Shown in pieces: positions 26,314 to 36,261 of a DNA stretch of 64,000 nucleotides. The stretch comes from CAVRTM01 sp963696105 (GTDB taxonomy: Bacteria; Actinomycetota; Actinomycetes; Actinomycetales; Dermatophilaceae). Positions within the stretch are counted from its first letter, which is position 1. Every line of letters starts with the position of its first letter. The notes under the pieces were generated by a model. The model was not told the DNA's origin and ran no database searches. It saw nothing but the letters and a program-made list of their open reading frames with translations. The stretch spans positions 1 to 64,000 of the forward strand of contig CAVOIP010000005.1 of assembly GCA_963696105.1 (NCBI GenBank), written 5' to 3'. The position numbers and the translations under genes are program-made.

Positions 26314-27291
26314 TCAGCGACCGCGCCGCGCTCCGGCGATGGTGAGGATGGCCCGCTCGACGGCGTAGACGGGGTCGCGTCCGCCGCCCTTGACCTCGAA
26401 GTCGGCGGCCGCCACGGCCTGGATGGCCCGGCCCAGCCCCTCGGAGTCCCAGCCGTTGATCGACTTGCGGGCCTTGTCGACCTGCCACGGCGCCATGCCG
26501 AGGCTCTTGGCCAGGTCGCCCGAGCGCCCACGGCCGGCGGCACCGACCTTGACCAGGGTGCGCAGCTGGCTGGCCAGGACGGCCACGATCGGGACCGGGT
26601 CGACGCCGGTGCCGATGGCGTGCCGCAGCAGCCGCAGCGCCTCCCCCGCCTGTCCGGCGACGGCGGCGTCGGCGACCCGGAAGCCGGTCGCCTCGACCTT
26701 GCCCCCGTGGTAGCGCTCGACCACCTCGTCGTCGACCACACCCTCGGTGTCGGCCACCAGCTGCGAGCAGGCCGAGGTCAGCTCGCGCACGTCCTTGCCG
26801 ACCGCCTCGATCAGGGCATGCACCGCGGCGGGGGTGACCTTGCGGCCCTGGCGGCGGAACTCGTTGGTGACGAAGTCGGCCTTGTCGCGCTCGGACTTGA
26901 TCGCCGGGCACTCGATCACCCGGGCCCGCGCCTTCTTCATCGTGTCGAGGACCTTCTTGCCGCGCATGCCGCTCTTGTGGGCGACGACCAGGGTCGTGTC
27001 CTCCGGCGGCGACGCGAGGTAGGACAGCAGGTCGCCCTGCAGCTCCTCGGAGGCCTCGTCGACGTCGTGGACGACGATCGCCTTGTCGCCGCCGAACAGG
27101 GACGGGCTGGCGTGCAGCGCGAGCGCGCCGGGCTCGTAGGAGCCGGCGTAGAGGCGGATCACCTCGAGGTCGGGGGCGCCGACGCGCAGGGCGTCGAGGG
27201 TGGACACGAGCGCGCGCTCGGCGAGCACCCCCTCGGGCCCGGTGATCAGCACGTACGGCGGCACGCCGGTGGCAGGAGCGGGGACGGTCAC
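26314..27291 (-). CDS. holA: DNA polymerase III delta subunit
   Basis: GTG 27291 chosen (VTVPAPATGVPPYVLITG); the frame continues upstream but into the dinG tail. The 325-residue protein has the HolA pattern: an N-terminal nucleotide-fold start (LITGPEGVLAERAL) lacking a functional P-loop, KAIVVHDVDE, a C-terminal helical collar region (DPVPIVAVLASQLRTLVKV, SLGMAPWQVDKA). It opens the beta clamp in the clamp loader. Context holA-rpsT-leuS is typical. Confidence 0.92.
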   Translation of the reverse strand: MTVPAPATGVPPYVLITGPEGVLAERALVSTLDALRVGAPDLEVIRLYAGSYEPGALALHASPSLFGGDKAIVVHDVDEASEELQGDLLSYLASPPEDTTLVVAHKSGMRGKKVLDTMKKARARVIECPAIKSERDKADFVTNEFRRQGRKVTPAAVHALIEAVGKDVRELTSACSQLVADTEGVVDDEVVERYHGGKVEATGFRVADAAVAGQAGEALRLLRHAIGTGVDPVPIVAVLASQLRTLVKVGAAGRGRSGDLAKSLGMAPWQVDKARKSINGWDSEGLGRAIQAVAAADFEVKGGGRDPVYAVERAILTIAGARRGR

Positions 27292-27322
27292 GGGAGCCAG
27301 CCTGCCACGACCCGCCGACACC

Positions 27323-29570
27323 TCAGTCGAAGGACATCCGCGCGCCGGCGGAGACCTCGAGCCGCAGCAGGGACAGCCGCGACTGCACCAGCTCGGCGGG
27401 CAGCTCGAGGTGGGCGGCCAGCTCCTCCAGGCTGAGGCCGAGGTCGACCCCCTCCTTGAGCTCGGTGTCCTCGTCCCGGGTCCAGGCATGACCCTGGGTG
27501 ACCGCCGTGCGGGATGAGGCCGCGCTGGGCGGCGCACCGGCGACCGGGCGCGCGTCGACGCCGCCGTACGTCCCACCGCCGTCGGCGGCGCCGGTGCCGC
27601 GCAGCGCCGGCTCGTGCACCGGCAGCGGCTCGCTCGCCGTCTCGTCCAGCCGCTTGAGGGCAGCCAGGACCATGGCCTTGTCGGTGGTCGGCCAGAACGG
27701 TGGTAGCGAGCGCTGCAGGAAGCCGGCGTAGCGGGCGGTCATCATCCGTGAGTCGAGGAAGGCCACGACCCCGCGGTCGTCGCCGCGGCGGACCAGCCGG
27801 CCGGCGCCCTGGGCCAGGCGCAGCGCGGCGTGGGTGGCCGAGACCGCCATGAAGCCGTTGCCGCCCATCCGGGCGATCGCCTGCGACCGCGCCGAGGACA
27901 GCGGGTCGTCGGGGCGGGGGAACGGGATCCGGTCGATGATCACGAGCTGGCAGGCCGAGCCGGGGACGTCGACCCCCTGCCAGAGCGACAGCGTGCCGAA
28001 CAGGCACGTGGAGGCGTCGCGGGCGAACTGGCGCACCAACGTCGAGGTCTGGTCCTCGCCCTGGCAGAGGAAGTCGATGTCGGTCCCGAAGCGCTCGCGC
28101 ATCGCCTCGGTCGCGGCCACCGCGGCCCGCATGGAGGAGAACAGCCCCAGGGTGCGGCCGCCGGCGGCGCGGACCAGCTGCTCGATCTCGTCCAGCGTCT
28201 CGGGGGCCATGCCGTCGCGGCCCGGCGCCGGCAGGTGCTTGGCGACGTAGGCCATGGCCTGGCGGGGGTAGTCGAACGGGCTGCCGACGTCCAGGCCCTT
28301 CCAGTCGGGCGCACCCTCCCCGCGCAGCCCGAGCGTGCCGGCGACGGCGTCGAACGTGCCGCCGAGCTCGAGCGTGGCCGAGGTCATGACGACGGTGCGG
28401 TCGCCGAACACCTTCTCGCGCAGCAGCATCGCCACACTCATCGGGGCCACGCGCAGCACCGAACCGCGCCGGGGGTCCCGGCTGACCCATGCCACGTCGA
28501 GCTCGCGCTGCTCGAGGATGCGCTCGGCGTTCTCGAAGATCTCGTCGATGGCGGCCCGCGCCACCTGCCGGGTGCCGTCGTTGTCCTCGGGGCTGGCCGG
28601 CTTGAGCTCGGTCTGGACCGCGCGGCAGGTGTCGCGCACCCGCGCGAGCGCGATCGAGAGCGTCTCGGGCAGGCCCGGCAGCCGCCCCTCGGGGACCTCG
28701 TCGAGGATGCCCTGGAACAGCACCGAGGCGTCGGTCACCGGCTCGGTCTCGGCCAGCCGCCCGGCCCGCTTGGCGGCGCGCGGCGATCATCGAGGCGCTC
28801 AGCTCGTCGGTGACGGTCGAGGTGACCCGGTCGACCAGCTCGTGCGCCTCGTCGATCACCAGCAGGTCGTGCTCGGGAAGCATCTGGCGGCCCTCGAAGG
28901 AGTCGATCGCCATGAAGCTGTGGTTGGTCACGACGATGTCGACGTCCTTGGCCGCGTCGCGGGCCCGCTCGACGAAGCACTCGCTGACCATCGGGCACTT
29001 GGAGCCCAGGCACTCGTGCGCGGAGACCGAGACCTGCCGCCACGCTCGCTCGCTGACACCGGGGACGAGCTCGTCGCGGTCGCCGGAGCTGGTCTCGTCG
29101 GCCCACTCGCGCAGCCGGACGACCTCGGCGCCGAGGCGGGACCCGCCGGCGTCACCGGCGCCCTGCCCGACGGAGAAGAGGCCCTCCTCCTCCTCGGGGA
29201 AGCCGCCGACGAGCTTGTGCTGGCACAGGTAGTTGCGCCGCCCCTTGACCAGCTCGTAGGTGGGACGGCGGCCGAGGATCGGCGCCACCGCCGCGGCCAG
29301 GCGGGGCATGTCGCGGTCGACGATCTGTGCCTGCAGGGCCAGCGTGGCCGTGGCCACGACGGCCGGTTTGCCGGTGGCGACGGCGTGGGCGACCGCGGGG
29401 ATGAGGTAGGCCAGGGACTTGCCGGTGCCGGTGCCGGCCTGCACGAGCAGGTGCTCGTCGGCCTCGATCGCGGCCTCGACGGCCCTGGCCATCGTCACCT
29501 GCCCGGGCCGCTCGACGCCGCCGACGCCCTGGACGGCGGCATGCAGGAGCGCGTCGAGATCCGGGGCCAT
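27323..29570 (-). pseudogene. DinG/YoaA-type ATP-dependent DNA helicase, one frameshift
   Basis: ATG 29570 (MAPDLDALLHAAVQGVGG) opens an XPD-like helicase: Q-type region (ERPGQVTMARAVEAAI), Walker A VQAGTGTGKSLAYLIP, four possible Fe-S cysteines (NYLCQHK ... HECLGSKCPMVSECF), and DEAH (LLVIDEAHELVD). After DELSASMIA the frame is lost near 28781-28785 and the rest, with the SAT-type motif, the RVFGD-side helicase domain and a 90-residue tail, continues in another frame to 27323. One base too many (or two missing) restores about 750 residues. DinG-type helicases unwind DNA and R-loops; the frame error may be an assembly indel. Confidence 0.85.
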
Positions 29571-29693
29571 GGCCCCAAGGTTAAGCCCGGGCGCCGACAG
29601 CCGGTGCCACCGCGGCGGGACGCACGGCGGGCGTCCTCTGACAGCGCGCACCACGGGCACCATCCGACGGAGGGCACAACGGGGCCGGACGCA

Positions 29694-29725
29694 CGAAGGG
29701 CACCGCCCTGCGGCGGTGCCCTTCG
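29694..29725 (-). terminator. Terminator of hflX
   Basis: Perfect 14-bp stem (29694-29707 with 29712-29725) and 4-nt loop just after the hflX stop; the minus strand starts with aaaa-complement uuuu on the entering side, so the 3-prime side lacks U. It also separates hflX from dinG. Confidence 0.75.
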
Positions 29726-29738
29726 GAAAAGGGGCGAC

Positions 29739-31193
29739 TCAGACGGCGTAGGCCTCGAGGTCGCCGACCAGGTGCCGGTCGACCTTGGCCTCCACCCGCG
29801 TGCCGTGCTCGGTGTGCTCGCTGGAGAGCACCTCCGCCTCCTGGTGCAGCCGGCTGACCAGGTCGCCCCGGTCGTAGGGCACCAGCACGGTCACCGGGAT
29901 GTCCGGGCGCGGCAGCTCCTCGGCGATCAGCGCCTGCAGCTCGGCCAGGCCCTGGCCGGTGCGGGCCGACACCACGACGCAGTGCTTCTCGTTGCGGACC
30001 AGCCGGTCGAGGACCTCGGGGTCGGCCGCGTCGGCCTTGTTGACCACGATGACCTCCTTGAGCTGGTCGCCCCCCACCTCGGCGAGCACCCCGCGCACCG
30101 CGGAGATCTGCCCCTCGGGGTCGGAGTGCGAGCCGTCCACCACGTGCAGCAGCAGGTCGGAGTCGCCGACCTCCTCCAGGGTGGAGCGGAAGGCCTCGAC
30201 CAGCTGGGTGGGCAGGTCGCGCACGAACCCGACGGTGTCCGCGAGGGTGTAGAGCCGGCCGTCGGCCGTCTCGGCCCGTCGTACGGTCGGGTCCAGGGTC
30301 GCGAACAGCTGGTTCTCGACCAGGACACCGGCGCCGGTGAGGCGGTTCAGCAGCGAGGACTTGCCGGCGTTGGTGTAGCCGGCGATCGCCACGCTGGGCA
30401 CGCCGTGCGCCTTGCGGCTGGACCGCTTGGTGTCACGCCCGGTCTTCATGTCCTTCAGGTCGCGCTTGAGCTTGGCCACGCGGGTGTTGATCCGCCGGCG
30501 GTCCAGCTCGATCTTGGTCTCACCGGGACCACGCGAGCCCATGCCCTGACCGGCGGCGGCCTGGCCACCGGCCTGTCGGGACATCGACTCACCCCACCCA
30601 CGCAGGCGTGGGAGGAGGTACTGCAGCTGGGCCAGCTCGACCTGGGCCTTGCCCTCACGGCTCTTGGCGTGCTGGGCGAAGATGTCGAGGATCAGCGCGG
30701 TCCGGTCGATGACCTTGACCTTGACGACGTCCTCGAGCGCTCGACGCTGGCCGGGGCTGAGCTCGCCGTCGCAGACGACGGTGTCGGCCCCCTCGGCGAT
30801 GACGATGTCGCGCAGCTCCCGGGCCTTGCCGGAGCCGAGGAAGGTGGCGGCGTCAGGTGTGGGCCGCCGCTGGATCACTCCGGCCAGCACGGTGGAGCCG
30901 GCGGTCTCGGCCAGCGCCGCGAGCTCGCGGATGGAGTTCTCCGCGTCCTCGACCGAGCCCTGGGTCCAGACACCGGCGAGCACGACCCGCTCCAGGCGGA
31001 GCTGCCGGTACTCGACCTCGGTGACGTCCTCGAGCTCGGTGGAGAGACCGGCGACGCGGCGCATCGCCGCGCGCTCGTCGCGCTCGAGCTGGTCGCCGTC
31101 GAAGCTGGTGAAGTCGGTGTCGTCCTCGTGCCAGGCGTCGTCGTCGGCGAGGGCGGTGGCCTTGAACTCGAACAACTCAGATCGTGGGGTCAT
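29739..31193 (-). CDS. hflX: GTPase HflX, ribosome-associated
   Basis: The 484-residue protein has the N-terminal HflX domain (TPDAATFLGSGKARELRDIV), a Gly/Arg-rich linker (GMGSRGPGETKIELDRRR) and a GTPase domain with G1 GYTNAGKSSLLN, G3 DTVGFVRDLP and G4 NKAD. HflX splits stalled ribosomes after stress. Its N-terminus has an additional acidic extension (DDDAWHEDDTDF). In this genomic group it normally follows miaA-dapF. Confidence 0.95.
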   Translation of the reverse strand: MTPRSELFEFKATALADDDAWHEDDTDFTSFDGDQLERDERAAMRRVAGLSTELEDVTEVEYRQLRLERVVLAGVWTQGSVEDAENSIRELAALAETAGSTVLAGVIQRRPTPDAATFLGSGKARELRDIVIAEGADTVVCDGELSPGQRRALEDVVKVKVIDRTALILDIFAQHAKSREGKAQVELAQLQYLLPRLRGWGESMSRQAGGQAAAGQGMGSRGPGETKIELDRRRINTRVAKLKRDLKDMKTGRDTKRSSRKAHGVPSVAIAGYTNAGKSSLLNRLTGAGVLVENQLFATLDPTVRRAETADGRLYTLADTVGFVRDLPTQLVEAFRSTLEEVGDSDLLLHVVDGSHSDPEGQISAVRGVLAEVGGDQLKEVIVVNKADAADPEVLDRLVRNEKHCVVVSARTGQGLAELQALIAEELPRPDIPVTVLVPYDRGDLVSRLHQEAEVLSSEHTEHGTRVEAKVDRHLVGDLEAYAV

Positions 31194-31297
31194 TCTCTCC
31201 CTTTGGGTTGCACCCTGTGTGGTCCTCAGGGTCGCACTGATGGAACGTGGCGTGCGAGTTCTTTATGCCCTTTCTCCGGCGGATACGGTGTGCGGTG

Positions 31298-31939
31298 ATG
31301 AGCGAGCAGACCGACCACTACTTCACCGCCGAGCCGGCCAGCCCCGCCGAGCGCCGCAGGCTGGACGTCACGCTGGCCGGGCACCGGGTGAGCGTGCAGA
31401 CCGCTCCGGGCGTCTTCTGCCCCGACCGGCTCGACGTCGGCACCGCGGTCCTGCTCCAGCACGCGCCGCCTCCCCCGGCCACCGGCGCGGTGCTCGACCT
31501 CGGCTGCGGGTGGGGGCCGATCGCGCTGGCGCTGGGACTGCTCGCCCCCGGCGCCTCGGTCTGGGCGGTGGACGTGAACCAGCGGGCGCTGGACCTGGCC
31601 CGGCACAACGCCACCACGCTGGGACTGGCGGACTTTCGCGCGTGCACGCCGCAGGACGTGCCGGAGGACCTGCGGTTCGCGGCGATCTGGTCCAACCCGC
31701 CGATCCGGGTCGGCAAGGCGGTCCTGCACGACATGCTGCTGACCTGGCTGCCGCGCCTGGCCGACGGCGGGGCGGCATACCTGGTCGTGCAGAAGAACCT
31801 GGGCTCGGACTCGCTGCAGCGGTGGCTGGACGCGGAACTGGCCGGGAGGTTCCCCGGCCAGTTCACGGTCGCCCGTCACGCGAGCGCGCGCACCTTCAGG
31901 GTGCTCTCAGTGCTGCGAAGGGTGCACGACCATCGCTGA
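31298..31939 (+). CDS. Class I SAM methyltransferase, RsmC-like
   Basis: ATG 31298 (MSEQTDHYFTAEP) chosen; a start at 31247 has no good ribosome site. The 213-residue protein has motif I (VLDLGCGWGPIALALG), acidic loop WAVDVNQRALDLA and the NPP(I) motif (WSNPPIRVG) of rRNA guanine-N2 methyltransferases such as RsmC. It probably methylates 16S or 23S rRNA. Its 3-prime end overlaps the convergent ggt gene by 33 bp. Confidence 0.85.
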   Translation: MSEQTDHYFTAEPASPAERRRLDVTLAGHRVSVQTAPGVFCPDRLDVGTAVLLQHAPPPPATGAVLDLGCGWGPIALALGLLAPGASVWAVDVNQRALDLARHNATTLGLADFRACTPQDVPEDLRFAAIWSNPPIRVGKAVLHDMLLTWLPRLADGGAAYLVVQKNLGSDSLQRWLDAELAGRFPGQFTVARHASARTFRVLSVLRRVHDHR

Positions 31940-33796
31940 GCCGCCCCCACGGCGTACCGGCTCGGCCGCCGCCTGGAAGGCGTGCCGGTTGTAGGTGCGG
32001 ATCGCGGTGACCGCACCGATCTCCGGCGGCACCGCGGTGGGCGCGGCGAGCACGTGGCCCTTCGCCGTGAGCGCCTTCCCGACCGAGGAACCCAGCAGCG
32101 ACGGCTCGGCGTCCTCGGCCTTGCCGTTGCGCGAGGACAGCCGTGGAGCGGCGATGGCGTCCTCCAGGGACAGGCCGCGGTCGACGTAGCCCAGCAGCGT
32201 CTGGGCGACCGAGGTGATGATCGTGGCGCCGCCGGGCGAACCGACGGTCATCCACGGACGGTCGTCCTTGAGCACGACCGTGGGGCTCATCGACGAGCGG
32301 GGGCGCTTGCCGGGGCCCGGCAGGTTGGGGTCGGGCACGCCCTTGGTCAGCGGCACGAAGTCGAAGTCGGTCAGCTCGTTGTTGAGCAGGAAGCCCCAGC
32401 CCGGGACGGTGATCCCGGACCCGCCGGTCTGCTCGATGGTCAGCGTGTACGACGCGACGTTGCCCCACTTGTCGGCCGTGACCAGGTGCGTGGTGGACAG
32501 GCCCTCGCGCGGCTGGCCCTGGGCCGTGGCGCCCTGGGCACAGGTGGTGTAGCTGCCGTCGGGTGAGCCGAACGGGATCGGCCGCGGCTGGGCCTTGGCC
32601 GGGTCGAAGAGGCAGGAGCGCTCGCCGGCGAAGCCCTTGCTGGTCAGCTCGCGGACGGGCACACCGGGAACGTCGCCGACGTAGCGGTTGCGGTCGGCGA
32701 ACGCGGTCGCGGAGGCCTCGCTGAACCGGTGCAGGTAGTCGGTGTTGCTGACCTCGGAGGTCTTCAGGCCGGTGCGCTGCTCGTAGTCGCGCATCAGGTT
32801 GAGGATCTCGGCGACGGCGATGCCGCCGGAGCTGGGGACCGGCATGCCGTAGACGTCCAGGTCCTTGTAGGTGGAGTGGACCGGCGCCTTCTTCAGCGCC
32901 TCGTAGTCCGCGAGGTCCTTGCCGGTCAGCTGCCCGCCCATGACGCTGACCCCGCTTGCGGTGTGCGGGGCGCGGCTCTCGCGGACGATGTCCTTGCCGA
33001 TCTGCCCGCGGTAGACGGCGTTGACCCCCTTGCGGCGCAGCTCGGCGTAGGCCCTGGCCATGTCGGGGTTGCGGAAGACCGAGCCCACGGCCGGGGGCTT
33101 GCCACCGGGCAGGAACACCTTGGCCGTGGCGGGGAACTTCGCGAACCGCTCGGCGTTCTGTGCGGTCTGGTCGTGGTAGGTCTGGTCGACCGTGAAGCCC
33201 CGGGTCGCGAGGCGCTGGGCCGGCTCGAGCAGGTCGGACAGGCGCCGGGTGCCGAAGGTCCGGGCGGCGACGTCCCAGAGGGCGGGGGTGCCGGGGACGC
33301 CGACCGAGAGCCCGGAGCTGACGACCGTCTTGAAGTCCATCGCGGTGCCGTCGGCCTTGGTGAACGTGGTGGGGGTGAAGGTCCTGGGGGCGGTCTCGCG
33401 GCCGTCGACGGTGCGCACGCGGTGCGTGTGGGCGTCGTAGTAGACGAGGAACCCGCCACCGCCGATGCCGGAGCTGAACGGCTCGGTCACGCCGAGGGCG
33501 GCTGCGGTGGCGACGGCCGCGTCGGCGGCGTTGCCGCCCCTGGCCAGGACGTCGATGCCGACCTGGCTGGCGTCACGGTCGACCGAGGCCACGGCGCCAC
33601 CGCTGCCGGTCATCACGGGGACCTTGGGCAGCGTGCCGGCGGCGCTGTGACGCCCCTGCTGGGCGTGGTTGTCGTGCCGCCCGCTCGAGGGGCCGGACGC
33701 CGAGGCCGTGCCCGGGAGGGCGAGGGGTACGGCCAGGCCGGAGACGGCCAGACCCGCGACGACGGTCCTGCGCACTACGCGACGGTGGTTGCCCAT
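31907..33796 (-). CDS. ggt: Gamma-glutamyltransferase
   Basis: The 629-residue exported enzyme has a signal peptide (VVAGLAVSGLAVPLALPG) and the GGT fold: GGNAADAAVA, SSGIGGGGFLV and the catalytic Thr of the autoprocessing site in LSTTHLVTAD, followed by the small-subunit signature VGSPGGATIITS. It hydrolyses or transfers the gamma-glutamyl group of glutathione-like peptides outside the membrane. It lies downstream of dapF and may be read from the same transcript. Confidence 0.94.
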   Translation of the reverse strand: MGNHRRVVRRTVVAGLAVSGLAVPLALPGTASASGPSSGRHDNHAQQGRHSAAGTLPKVPVMTGSGGAVASVDRDASQVGIDVLARGGNAADAAVATAAALGVTEPFSSGIGGGGFLVYYDAHTHRVRTVDGRETAPRTFTPTTFTKADGTAMDFKTVVSSGLSVGVPGTPALWDVAARTFGTRRLSDLLEPAQRLATRGFTVDQTYHDQTAQNAERFAKFPATAKVFLPGGKPPAVGSVFRNPDMARAYAELRRKGVNAVYRGQIGKDIVRESRAPHTASGVSVMGGQLTGKDLADYEALKKAPVHSTYKDLDVYGMPVPSSGGIAVAEILNLMRDYEQRTGLKTSEVSNTDYLHRFSEASATAFADRNRYVGDVPGVPVRELTSKGFAGERSCLFDPAKAQPRPIPFGSPDGSYTTCAQGATAQGQPREGLSTTHLVTADKWGNVASYTLTIEQTGGSGITVPGWGFLLNNELTDFDFVPLTKGVPDPNLPGPGKRPRSSMSPTVVLKDDRPWMTVGSPGGATIITSVAQTLLGYVDRGLSLEDAIAAPRLSSRNGKAEDAEPSLLGSSVGKALTAKGHVLAAPTAVPPEIGAVTAIRTYNRHAFQAAAEPVRRGGGSAMVVHPSQH

Positions 33797-33856
33797 GGAC
33801 GGGGACGGTACGCCCGGGCCCGCGACCCCGCCACGCGAAACGGCGCGGCCTCGGCC

Positions 33857-34729
33857 TCAGATGAGGTCGGTGGTCCCGTCGGCGACCAGGACGGCCGGAC
33901 CGGCGAGCTCGACCTGCTGGCCGGGCAGCGCCCGGACGCGCAGGGTGCCGCCCGGGACGTCGACCCGCCACACGTCGGCGTCGGCCCTCTCGCCGGCCCA
34001 CCAGCGGGTGGCGAGCGCGGCGGCTGCGGCGCCCGTGCCGCAGGAGCGGGTCTCCCCCACGCCGCGCTCGTGCACCCGCATGGACAGGTGCCCGTCCCCG
34101 AGCGGCCGGACGAACTCCACGTTGGTGCCGAGCGGCGGCTGCGGGTTGATCTCCGGCGCCCGGGTGAGGTCGAGCCCGGCAAGGTCGGCCGAGTCGGGCA
34201 ACGCGACGACGGTGTGCGGGTTGCCGAGGTCGAGGCTGAGCCCCGGCATGGGGTCGTGGCCGGCGACCTTGACGAGCGCGTCGTAGCCGTTGGCGCGGGC
34301 GCCGTCGGGGTCGCTGATCCGCCAGTCGCCGAGGTTGACCGCGATGAGGCCGTCCTCGAACCGGACCAGCTTGAGGCCGGCACGGGTCGCGATCTCGAAC
34401 TCGTCGGCGGTCTCGAGTCCCTCACGCCGCAGGTACGCCGCGAAGACCCGCGTGCCGTTGCCGCACATCTCGGCGGCGCTGCCGTCGGCGTTGCGGTAGT
34501 CCATGAACCAGCGCGCGTTCGAGGCCTGGGCCCGCACGTGCACCTCGACGGCGGCCTGCGTGGGGACGACGCGGATGACCCCGTCACCGCCGATGCCGGC
34601 GCGGCGGTCGGCCAGCAGCCGCACCTGCTCGACGGTCAGGTCGCGGGTGGCGTCGAGGTCGGGCACGAGGACGAAGTCGTTCTCGGTCCCGTGCCCCTTG
34701 GTGAAGTGGAGGGCGCCGGTGTCAGTCAT
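33857..34729 (-). CDS. dapF: Diaminopimelate epimerase
   Basis: ATG 34729 (MTDTGALHFTKGHGTENDF); a start at 34738 is equally close to miaA. The 290-residue protein has both active-site cysteines in AEMCGNGTR and TRSCGTGAAA and the N-terminal KGHGTENDF. It converts LL- to meso-diaminopimelate for lysine and peptidoglycan synthesis. It overlaps the end of miaA by a few bases. Confidence 0.95.
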   Translation of the reverse strand: MTDTGALHFTKGHGTENDFVLVPDLDATRDLTVEQVRLLADRRAGIGGDGVIRVVPTQAAVEVHVRAQASNARWFMDYRNADGSAAEMCGNGTRVFAAYLRREGLETADEFEIATRAGLKLVRFEDGLIAVNLGDWRISDPDGARANGYDALVKVAGHDPMPGLSLDLGNPHTVVALPDSADLAGLDLTRAPEINPQPPLGTNVEFVRPLGDGHLSMRVHERGVGETRSCGTGAAAAALATRWWAGERADADVWRVDVPGGTLRVRALPGQQVELAGPAVLVADGTTDLI

Positions 34730-35810
34730 CGCCGTCATTGTGGACCACCGTGACCCCGGCGCGGGCAGCCCGGGTGGTGGCGGCGTCCGCTTCGCCGCCC
34801 CCGTGGGGCCCTGAAGCCAGCCCTGGAGCCAGCACGGCCAGGGCGGCATCGCACAGGCGCGGGTCGTCGTACGCGAGCCAGTGGATGCGGGGGTCGGCGC
34901 GGAACCACTTCTCCTGGCGGCGGGCGAACCTCCGCGTCGCGGTGATGGTGTCGTCGATGGCTTCGTCGGCGCTCAGCCGCCCGTTCAGGTGCGCCAGCGC
35001 CTGGCTGTAGCCGAGGGCCTTGGCGGCCGTGCGGCCCTCGCGGAGCCCCCCGGCGTCCAGGCGCGCGACCTCCTCCAGCAGGCCGGCAGCCCACATGTGG
35101 TGCACCCGCGCGGCGATCCGCTCGTCCAGCTCGGGCCGGGGCACCGCGAGGCCGACGGTCACCGTGGGCACGAGGTGCTCGCGCGTGGGCAGGGTCGCGG
35201 AGAACGGCCGCCCGGTGAGCTCGATCACCTCCAGGGCCCGCACGATCCGCCGGCCGTTGTTGGCCTGGATGGCGCTCGCCGCCTGCGGGTCCAGCGCGGC
35301 CAGCCGATCGCGCAGCCGGTCGACGCCCCGGTCCTCCAGCTCCCGCTGCAGCGCCGCCCGGACGGCGGGGTCGGTCGGCGGGATCTCCAGCCGGTCCAGG
35401 GCGGCACGGACGTAGAGGCCGGAGCCGCCGACCAGCAGCGACACGCGGCCGCGCGCCCGGATCGCGGCCAGGTCGGCACGCGCCTCGCGCTGGTACGCCG
35501 CGACGCTGGCCTCCTCGCGCACGTCCAGGACGTCGAGCTGGTGGTGCGGGATCCCCCGGCGCTCGGGCAGCGACAGCTTGGCCGTGCCGATGTCCATGCC
35601 GCGGTAGAGCTGCATCGCGTCGGCGTTGACGATCTCGCCGCCGAGGCGCTCGGCCAGGGCGAGAGCCAGGTCGGACTTGCCGCTGGCGGTCGGGCCGACC
35701 ACGGCGACCACGGGGACTCGGTGCGCGTGGCCCTGCGGTGGTGCGTACGCGGCCCGGTCCCGCTCGTGCTCGTCGGTCTGCTGGTCGGTCCTGGTCGGCG
35801 GCTGCACCAC
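34722..35810 (-). CDS. miaA: tRNA dimethylallyltransferase
   Basis: Start uncertain: GTG 35810 (VVQPPTRTDQQ) is used; the conserved part begins at VAVVGPTASGKSDLALAL. The protein has the P-loop, NADAMQLYRGMDIGTAK for adenosine-tRNA binding and HLNG...ATRRFARRQEKWFR near the end, with about 362 residues. It adds the prenyl group to A37 of tRNAs reading UNN codons, the substrate for MiaB encoded nearby. Its tail reaches into dapF, so coupling is likely. Confidence 0.93.
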   Translation of the reverse strand: MVQPPTRTDQQTDEHERDRAAYAPPQGHAHRVPVVAVVGPTASGKSDLALALAERLGGEIVNADAMQLYRGMDIGTAKLSLPERRGIPHHQLDVLDVREEASVAAYQREARADLAAIRARGRVSLLVGGSGLYVRAALDRLEIPPTDPAVRAALQRELEDRGVDRLRDRLAALDPQAASAIQANNGRRIVRALEVIELTGRPFSATLPTREHLVPTVTVGLAVPRPELDERIAARVHHMWAAGLLEEVARLDAGGLREGRTAAKALGYSQALAHLNGRLSADEAIDDTITATRRFARRQEKWFRADPRIHWLAYDDPRLCDAALAVLAPGLASGPHGGGEADAATTRAARAGVTVVHNDGDD

Positions 35811-35961
35811 AGGTGGGAGTGTCCCAGACCGCCGGTCCCCCGACCGCAGGCGCCGGGCTGCGGCGGGTGGACCGCCCGTCGGTAGGTTGGTTCCCGCACG
35901 GACCACCCGGGTAGGACGCTGCTGTCCACCCGGTCGCCGAAGCCACGAGAAGGAGCACGAC

Positions 35962-36165
35962 ATGAGCGAGACCGACAGCCAGGACGCCGAGCGCACCGAG
36001 GCCCTTCGCGCGGCCGCAGAGCGGGGCGACGTGGGCCCGGGCGGCGGCACCGCCGGCCCCGACGCGGACTCCGGCGGCCTGCTCCCGGACGCGGGCGGAT
36101 CGAACACCGGCGGCGAGCAGAAGACCGACCCCGACGTCTCCGGGGAGTCCACCGACCCGGAGTAG
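35962..36165 (+). CDS. Small acidic protein, function unknown
   Basis: ATG 35962 follows an ideal Shine-Dalgarno (aaggag, 7-8 nt spacing). The 67-residue product is strongly acidic, Gly/Asp/Ser-rich and probably disordered (SETDSQDAERTEALRAAAER). It is divergent from miaA and ends at a strong hairpin. No family recognised. Confidence 0.65.
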   Translation: MSETDSQDAERTEALRAAAERGDVGPGGGTAGPDADSGGLLPDAGGSNTGGEQKTDPDVSGESTDPE

Positions 36166-36203
36166 GCCGCAAGCGGCCCGCTGGCCCTGCTCAGCGTGCG
36201 CGA

Positions 36204-36241
36204 CGACAGAGCCCCACAGGTGGTCCTGTGGGGCTCTGTCG
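36204..36241. terminator. Strong bidirectional hairpin
   Basis: Perfect 17-bp stem (36204-36220 with 36225-36241) and 4-nt loop between the small acidic gene (plus) and the convergent secreted-protein gene (minus). Confidence 0.8.
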
Positions 36242-36261
36242 CCTTCGGTCGGGCAGACGTC

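Noticed and set aside
28770..28790. Programmed frameshift in dinG
   Set aside because: No slippery heptamer or downstream structure typical of programmed shifts, and DinG families do not use one; an indel is simpler.
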